IMG/VR virus record: IMGVR_UViG_3300045973_000801
Span: 1-23,749 of that record
DNA length: 23,749 nucleotides
DNA from: a virus
Direction: 5' to 3' (one strand)
A program made the position numbers and the translations under genes. Below, piece by piece: positions 19,996 to 23,749 of the stretch. The number at the start of each line of letters is the position of its first letter. The stretch's first letter is position 1. The notes under the pieces are model-generated. The model saw nothing but the letters and a program-made list of their open reading frames with translations. It was not told the DNA's origin and did not search any database.

Positions 19996-21012
19996 GTGCC
20001 GAACCCCACTCATTTCAAATCGACCATCGCCGCGCTGGTTTTTTCGCTGGCAGACACCGGGAGCTACCCGGCAGGCTGCAATGCGCACATCACGCCGGAT
20101 GGTGCTTTTCGTTCGGACGATGGCCGGCCGCGCTGTATGGATTGCGTTGAAGTCGATGACTGGCAGATGAATGCCGAAATCGCCGCCGGCTTGATTGCCG
20201 ATATGGAAAAAAGCGGCAAGCCGATCCTGTACGACTACGAGCACAACTCCCTGTATGGCGACAGCCGGGCTGCCGGCTGGATCGTCAAGCTGGTGTATGT
20301 CGCGGGCCGGGGGCTTTTTGGACAGGTGGAATGGACGCCGGATGCGGCGGAAGAAATCGCCAAGAAGGTGTATCGCTACAGCTCCCCACTTTTCTGCTTC
20401 AACGGCCAGACCGGTGCGGTCACCAAGCTGCTGTCCGTGGCCCTGACCAACAACCCGGCGCTGGGCGATCTGGGCGCGGTTGATCTGGCCCGCCGTGCCA
20501 CCCTGGCGAATCAATTTTTAACGACTGCCGGGGGTCTTCCCGGAAACAACCAATCAGGAGAGTCTATGACCCCCGAACAGTTGGCCGCGCTCACTGCCGA
20601 GCGTGATGGCCTCAAAACCAATGTGGCGGCCTTGACCGCTGAACGCGATGGCTTGAAGACGCAGGTGGTTGCATTGACCAGCGAACGCGATGCCCTGAAA
20701 ACCAAAGTCGATGCGGCTGAGGCGGAAAAGGCAAAGGTCGCTCTGGCGGCCGAGCAGGCCAAGCACACCGATCTGCTGACGGCCGCGCTGACCGATGGTC
20801 GTTTGACCCCAGCTCAAAAGGCTTGGGCAGAAAAGCAATCGCTGGTGGCGCTCACTGAGTACCTGGACGCCAGCAAGTCGCTGCCGATCACCCAGATGCA
20901 GGCTGATCTCAGCCACGGCAACGGTGGCCACGGGCTCACCCAGGACGAGCTGGCGATGTGCTCAAAGATGGGCGTCACCCCGGAAGATTTTGCCAAGGCC
21001 AAGAAGGCTTAG
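19996..21012 (+). CDS. I: Mu I-like head maturation protease with fused scaffold
   Basis: This 338-aa protein starts at GTG 19996 with AGGAG 7 nt upstream. A longer reading from a TTG (19972) runs into that site. Residues 1-180 are the protease domain, with ILYDYEHNSLYGDSRAAGWIVKL (about 75-97), YRYSSPLFCFNGQTGAVTKLLSVALTNNPALGDL and a preserved core His in YEHN. The C-terminal 148 residues are the scaffold region. In Mu, the protease cleaves the scaffold during head maturation, and a shorter internal product Z is the scaffold itself. It opens the rightward late operon. Confidence 0.9.
   Translation: MPNPTHFKSTIAALVFSLADTGSYPAGCNAHITPDGAFRSDDGRPRCMDCVEVDDWQMNAEIAAGLIADMEKSGKPILYDYEHNSLYGDSRAAGWIVKLVYVAGRGLFGQVEWTPDAAEEIAKKVYRYSSPLFCFNGQTGAVTKLLSVALTNNPALGDLGAVDLARRATLANQFLTTAGGLPGNNQSGESMTPEQLAALTAERDGLKTNVAALTAERDGLKTQVVALTSERDALKTKVDAAEAEKAKVALAAEQAKHTDLLTAALTDGRLTPAQKAWAEKQSLVALTEYLDASKSLPITQMQADLSHGNGGHGLTQDELAMCSKMGVTPEDFAKAKKA
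20566..21012 (+). CDS. Z: Internal in-frame scaffold protein (Mu Z-like)
   Basis: An ATG at 20566 lies in frame within I and is preceded by TCAGGAG, a better ribosome site than that of I. This predicts a separate 148-aa scaffold, MTPEQLAALTAERDG and onward, made in excess over the protease. Residues 7-60 are a three-unit coiled coil. The C-terminus (QDELAMCSKMGVTPEDFAKAKKA) resembles Mu-type scaffold ends. The Z analogy is from known Mu biology. Confidence 0.7.
   Translation: MTPEQLAALTAERDGLKTNVAALTAERDGLKTQVVALTSERDALKTKVDAAEAEKAKVALAAEQAKHTDLLTAALTDGRLTPAQKAWAEKQSLVALTEYLDASKSLPITQMQADLSHGNGGHGLTQDELAMCSKMGVTPEDFAKAKKA
20587..20712 (+). repeat. Three 42-bp tandem units coding 14-residue coiled-coil repeats
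   Basis: Units at 20587-20628, 20629-20670 and 20671-20712 encode ALTAERDGLKTNVA and close variants (ALTSERDALKTKV in the third). Each unit is two heptads. DNA identity is high but codon choices differ between units, so the array is not newly expanded. Confidence 0.8.
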
Positions 21013-21053
21013 GCCTAAGCACTGGCTGTCATTAACTCAATCAGGAGAAATAA

Positions 21054-21962
21054 ATGCCAACATCTGTTTTGACGCAAGCGCAAATCGATGCGCTAAAAAC
21101 CACGCTGGTCGCCCGCTGGAATGCGGGTCTGGTGCTGTCGCCCGACGACTGGAAAAAGATCGCCAAACTGGTCAAGAGCAGCGGTAAATCGAATACCTAT
21201 GAATGGCTGAGCCAGTTCCCGGCTTTCCGCGAATGGGTGGGTTCACGTTTGCACAAGCAATTTAAAGAAACCGCTTACACGGTGGTTAATCGCAAGTTTG
21301 AATCGACGGTTGATGTGCAGCGCACAGATATCGAAGATGACAATATTGGTCAGTACGGCACGCTGGCTGAAGGGGCCGGCCAGTCGGCCACTGATCTGAA
21401 AAATGATCTGGTATTCCAGGCCGTTGCGGCCGGCTTCACCTCGATCTGCTACGACGGGCAGTATTTCTTTGATACCGACCACCCGATTGCGGCTAATGAG
21501 GATGGTAGCGGCGCGATTGCGCCGGTCAGCAATATGCAGGCTGGTGCTGGTGCACCCTGGGTACTGCTCTGCACCAAGCGCGCTGCCGCGCCGATTTATT
21601 TGCAAGAGCGCCTGGCTGCACAGTTTGATTCGATTACCTCGGTGAACAACACCAATGTGTTCGATCTGGATGTCTTCAGCTTTGGCGGGCGTTGGCGCGG
21701 TGAAGCGGCTTATGGCTTCTGGCAATGTGCTTTTGGTTCCAAGGCTGATCTGACTGCTGCCAATTTCAACGCCGCTTTCACAGCGATGATGAAGCGGACG
21801 GGCGATGGCGGTCGCAAGCTCGGCATTGTTCCGGACACGTTACTCACCGGTCCGGACAACATGGCCGTTGCTGAAGCTCTGCTGAAAGCCAAAACCCTCG
21901 CCAATGGCGCCGACAACACCAACTACGAGAAGGTTGGTTTGATCGTCACGCCCTGGATGTAA
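21054..21962 (+). CDS. T: Major head subunit (Mu gpT-like)
   Basis: This 302-aa protein forms the capsid shell. Family features include YEWLSQFPAFREWVGSR (about 46-62), VNRKFESTVDVQRTDIEDDNIGQY (about 73-96), YDGQYFFDTDHP and LLTGPDNMAVAEALLKA. GGAGAAATAA precedes the ATG. It directly follows I/Z as in Mu. Confidence 0.93.
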   Translation: MPTSVLTQAQIDALKTTLVARWNAGLVLSPDDWKKIAKLVKSSGKSNTYEWLSQFPAFREWVGSRLHKQFKETAYTVVNRKFESTVDVQRTDIEDDNIGQYGTLAEGAGQSATDLKNDLVFQAVAAGFTSICYDGQYFFDTDHPIAANEDGSGAIAPVSNMQAGAGAPWVLLCTKRAAAPIYLQERLAAQFDSITSVNNTNVFDLDVFSFGGRWRGEAAYGFWQCAFGSKADLTAANFNAAFTAMMKRTGDGGRKLGIVPDTLLTGPDNMAVAEALLKAKTLANGADNTNYEKVGLIVTPWM

Positions 21963-21993
21963 CCCATACACCCCCCCAGCGACCCTGAGAAAC

Positions 21994-22017
21994 CCCGGCC
22001 CGCATTTGCGGGTCGGG
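21994..22017 (+). terminator. GC-rich hairpin after the major head gene
   Basis: CCCGGCCCGC (21994-22003) pairs with GCGGGTCGGG (22008-22017) with one G-T wobble and a 4-nt ATTT loop. There is no T-tract, and the next ribosome site follows directly. It may act as a partial terminator or protect the 3' end of the abundant head mRNA. Confidence 0.55.
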
Positions 22018-22031
22018 TCTGGAGATAGAAC

Positions 22032-22490
22032 ATGAGCAAGACCCTGTTTATCCGTATTCAGCCCAGCCAGAAGAGCGTTGAACGCTTCTTTCGCTGTGGC
22101 ATTGAATTTACCAAGGCCTGGTTGTCAGTGACTGATGTCGACACTGCAACGGCTCAGCGCCTGGAAGAAGAGCAAATGCTGGAGGTGTCGGAAACGCGAC
22201 CGGCGGAACTGGATGATGAGGCGCAGGCAGGTGATAGCGCACTGGCCCTTGTTCCAACCGCTGTCGTGGATTCCGGCGCCCCGGCAAATGCACCGACCGT
22301 TAATGAAAAACCAACTGATCCGGCAGCGACATTACTTGCCGTTACGGCTGCGATCTCGCAACTCGACAAGAGCGATCCGGGCCTTTTTACAGCAAGCAAC
22401 AAGCCGAAGACGGAAGCTATTGCAGCCATTACCGGTTGGCCGGTGACGGCAGCTGAGCGTGATGCTGCTCTGGTGGCGGAAGGCGCCTGA
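22032..22490 (+). CDS. HI1506-like phage protein (FluMu N-terminal domain)
   Basis: The N-terminus of this 152-aa protein, LFIRIQPSQKSVERFFRCGIEFTKAWLSV, resembles the FluMu_N domain. A flexible acidic, Ala/Pro-rich linker (about 55-100) follows, and then AIAAITGWPVTAAERDAAL, a short folded end typical of this family between T and the DUF1320 gene. It probably has a head or head-connector role, as its location suggests. The function is not established. Confidence 0.78.
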   Translation: MSKTLFIRIQPSQKSVERFFRCGIEFTKAWLSVTDVDTATAQRLEEEQMLEVSETRPAELDDEAQAGDSALALVPTAVVDSGAPANAPTVNEKPTDPAATLLAVTAAISQLDKSDPGLFTASNKPKTEAIAAITGWPVTAAERDAALVAEGA

Positions 22491-22492
22491 TC

Positions 22493-22990
22493 ATGGGATT
22501 CGCTACCCGCACTGATCTGCTCGCCCGGTCTAACGCTCGCCGCCTTGCTCAGTTGTCGGTCCCGACCGATATGGACATGGTGCCGGACGAGGCTTTGCGC
22601 GTGGCCATCGCGGGTGGCGATGTGTCTGGCTATAGCACCGCTGAGCAGCTGGCGCTGGCCGAGTCGCTGGCGACGATTGATAAAGCGCTGGGCGATGCCG
22701 ATGCCCTGATTTTGAGCTATGGCATCCCGTCGACCGTACAAACCACCTTACTGGCTCGCCTGGCCTCGGTGATTGCCTTGTATTACCTGCAAGGGGCTGA
22801 ACGGCTGGACAAGCAGGATGCCATTGCTTACGACGGGGCAATCAATACGCTCAAGTCGCATGCACGAGGCGATATGAACCTGATCCCGGCCGCCCCGACA
22901 GACCCGGTGCCATCGTCCGATCTGGCCTTCATTGAAAGCAAGCCGGGGCGTTATGGCCGCTATTCATGGCCTGATGAGGTGGGCTTGTGA
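22493..22990 (+). CDS. DUF1320 head-tail connector-like protein (Mu gp36/J)
   Basis: This 165-aa protein shows the DUF1320 layout: FATRTDLLARSNARRLAQLS, a long helical core with LSYGIPSTVQTTLLARLASVIALYYLQG (about 84-111) and KSHARGDMNLIP. It is probably a neck/connector protein linking head to tail. It begins 2 nt after the previous stop. Confidence 0.85.
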   Translation: MGFATRTDLLARSNARRLAQLSVPTDMDMVPDEALRVAIAGGDVSGYSTAEQLALAESLATIDKALGDADALILSYGIPSTVQTTLLARLASVIALYYLQGAERLDKQDAIAYDGAINTLKSHARGDMNLIPAAPTDPVPSSDLAFIESKPGRYGRYSWPDEVGL

Positions 22991-23466
22991 TCTCGCTGAC
23001 CCCGCTCATTAAGCACCTGGAAGCGAAGCCGGCCGGTTTTGATGGCCTGTGGTTTCGCAAGGTGGGCGGTGCCGCCGAATTTGCCAGCATCCGCATTGAA
23101 AACCTGCCGTTGCCGGCTGCATGGATTGTGCGTGCGGCTGACCGGGTGACGCATGCCGGCGAACGGGCTGAGGATGTAACGCTGGCGTTTGATGTAGTGA
23201 TCGCCATTGAGAACGTCCGCAGCCACGCCCAGGGCGATACCGATGATGCTTTGCTGAAATACCGTCAAGCCGTGAAATCCCTACTGCTCGGCTGGCAGAT
23301 TGAACCCGGCGTGCATCCGATCAAGTTTGCTGGTGGCCAGGTGCTTGAGTACACCGCTGGCGACCTTTACTGGCGCGACCGTTACCAGTTCGACGCCCTG
23401 ATTACCAATTATTTACCTGACCCACCCGCTTACAGCGGCCTCAAATTTACTGGAGAGCAACTATGA
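22987..23466 (+). CDS. Tail terminator-like protein (Mu gp37/K position)
   Basis: This 159-aa protein starts ISLTPLIKHLEAK, with LPAAWIVRAADRV, a beta-rich LAFDVVIAIENVR and FAGGQVLEYTAGDLYWRDRYQFDALI. This is the pattern of tail completion/terminator proteins that cap contractile tails. The start is GTG overlapping the previous stop (GTGA). The stop overlaps the sheath start (ATGA). Confidence 0.78.
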   Translation: MISLTPLIKHLEAKPAGFDGLWFRKVGGAAEFASIRIENLPLPAAWIVRAADRVTHAGERAEDVTLAFDVVIAIENVRSHAQGDTDDALLKYRQAVKSLLLGWQIEPGVHPIKFAGGQVLEYTAGDLYWRDRYQFDALITNYLPDPPAYSGLKFTGEQL

Positions 23467-23749
23467 TTTCTTTTAACCAGGTGCCTGTGGCACTACGTTA
23501 CCCCGGTGCCTTCATCGAGGTCGACGGTTCGCAAGCCGGCCTCGGTGGCGATATTCCTGCCGTGCTGCTAGTCGGTCAAAAACTGCCCAGCGGCATGGCC
23601 CCGGCTGGTGAGATTACCCAGCTGTCTGGCGTGCAGGATGCGATCAATAAGGCAGGACCCGGCTCGATGTTGGCGCAAATGGCCGCTCGTTATCGAGCGA
23701 TTGATCCGACGCTTGATCTCTATATGCTGCCCTATGCCGACAATGCGGC
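23463..23749 (+). CDS. L: Tail sheath protein (Mu gpL-like), partial
   Basis: The first 95 residues are present, then the window ends. They read ISFNQVPVALRYPGAFIEVDGSQAG, followed by VLLVGQKLPSG and a MLAQMAARYRAIDPTLDLYMLPYADNA segment. This is the usual N-terminus of Mu-type sheath proteins. It shows that the phage has a contractile tail. The ribosome site is GGAGAGCAACT. Confidence 0.9.
   Translation, partial: MISFNQVPVALRYPGAFIEVDGSQAGLGGDIPAVLLVGQKLPSGMAPAGEITQLSGVQDAINKAGPGSMLAQMAARYRAIDPTLDLYMLPYADNA

Noticed and set aside
22154-22741. A 195-aa minus-strand frame opposite the HI1506-like and DUF1320 genes
   Set aside because: Both plus-strand genes are tightly packed and match Mu synteny. 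The antisense reading has no features.
1-23749. Search for tRNA/rRNA genes, IS elements and prophage ends
   Set aside because: No tRNA-like cloverleaf, no second transposase with terminal repeats, and no Mu-type end-repeat cluster could be recognised by eye in the window.

Overview
The window is a large internal part of a Mu-like transposable prophage. The evidence is a DDE transposase of the MuA type next to a MuB-type ATPase, a Ner-like regulator divergent from a Cro/CI-type repressor, GemA and Mor homologues, and Mu-type head genes (terminase, gp29-type portal, F, G, protease/scaffold, T, then the start of the tail sheath). Neither prophage end lies inside the window: an open frame runs off the left edge and the sheath gene runs off the right. 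The host is probably a Gram-negative betaproteobacterium, judging from base composition, spanin-type lysis genes and an H-NS-type motif of the betaproteobacterial kind. This host call is inference only.

Layout. (1) 1-8891, minus strand: holin, transglycosylase, Rz with an embedded Rz1, a coiled-coil protein, small and large terminase subunits, portal, four small genes (one hidden, with an apparent ATT start), the F protein with a C-terminal nuclease-like domain, and G. (2) 9036-12548, mostly minus strand: accessory cargo. It holds a DUF2513 protein, a protein with a TIR/deoxyribosyltransferase-like fold paired with a YoaC/DUF1889-like protein, a membrane protein, a lipoprotein and a 69-aa protein that shares a short motif with the repressor tail. 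(3) 12557-19762: the repressor, an operator/promoter switch, then the rightward early operon (ner, an H-NS-domain protein, A, B, small genes, DUF3164, gemA, mor). (4) 19763-19995: a control region with a perfect 22-bp inverted repeat. (5) 19996-23749, plus strand: protease with internal scaffold start, major head protein, HI1506-like, DUF1320, tail terminator and sheath.

How it fits together. The repressor probably silences a strong rightward promoter (TTGACG-17-CATAAT) whose spacer is filled by a palindromic operator. A related half-site lies inside the repressor's own first codons. Early genes replicate the phage by transposition and end with Mor, the likely activator of late genes. In Mu the F-G-I-T head genes are contiguous. 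Here G (left) and I (right) lie about 19 kb apart on opposite strands, so the late genes form two modules transcribed away from the early region. Both late modules are preceded, in the same orientation, by a closely similar 31-nt element with a GGAAACRTTTCC palindrome, which is my best candidate for the shared late switch. The repressor, the 69-aa gene and the lipoprotein form one tightly packed unit and so should be expressed in the lysogen.
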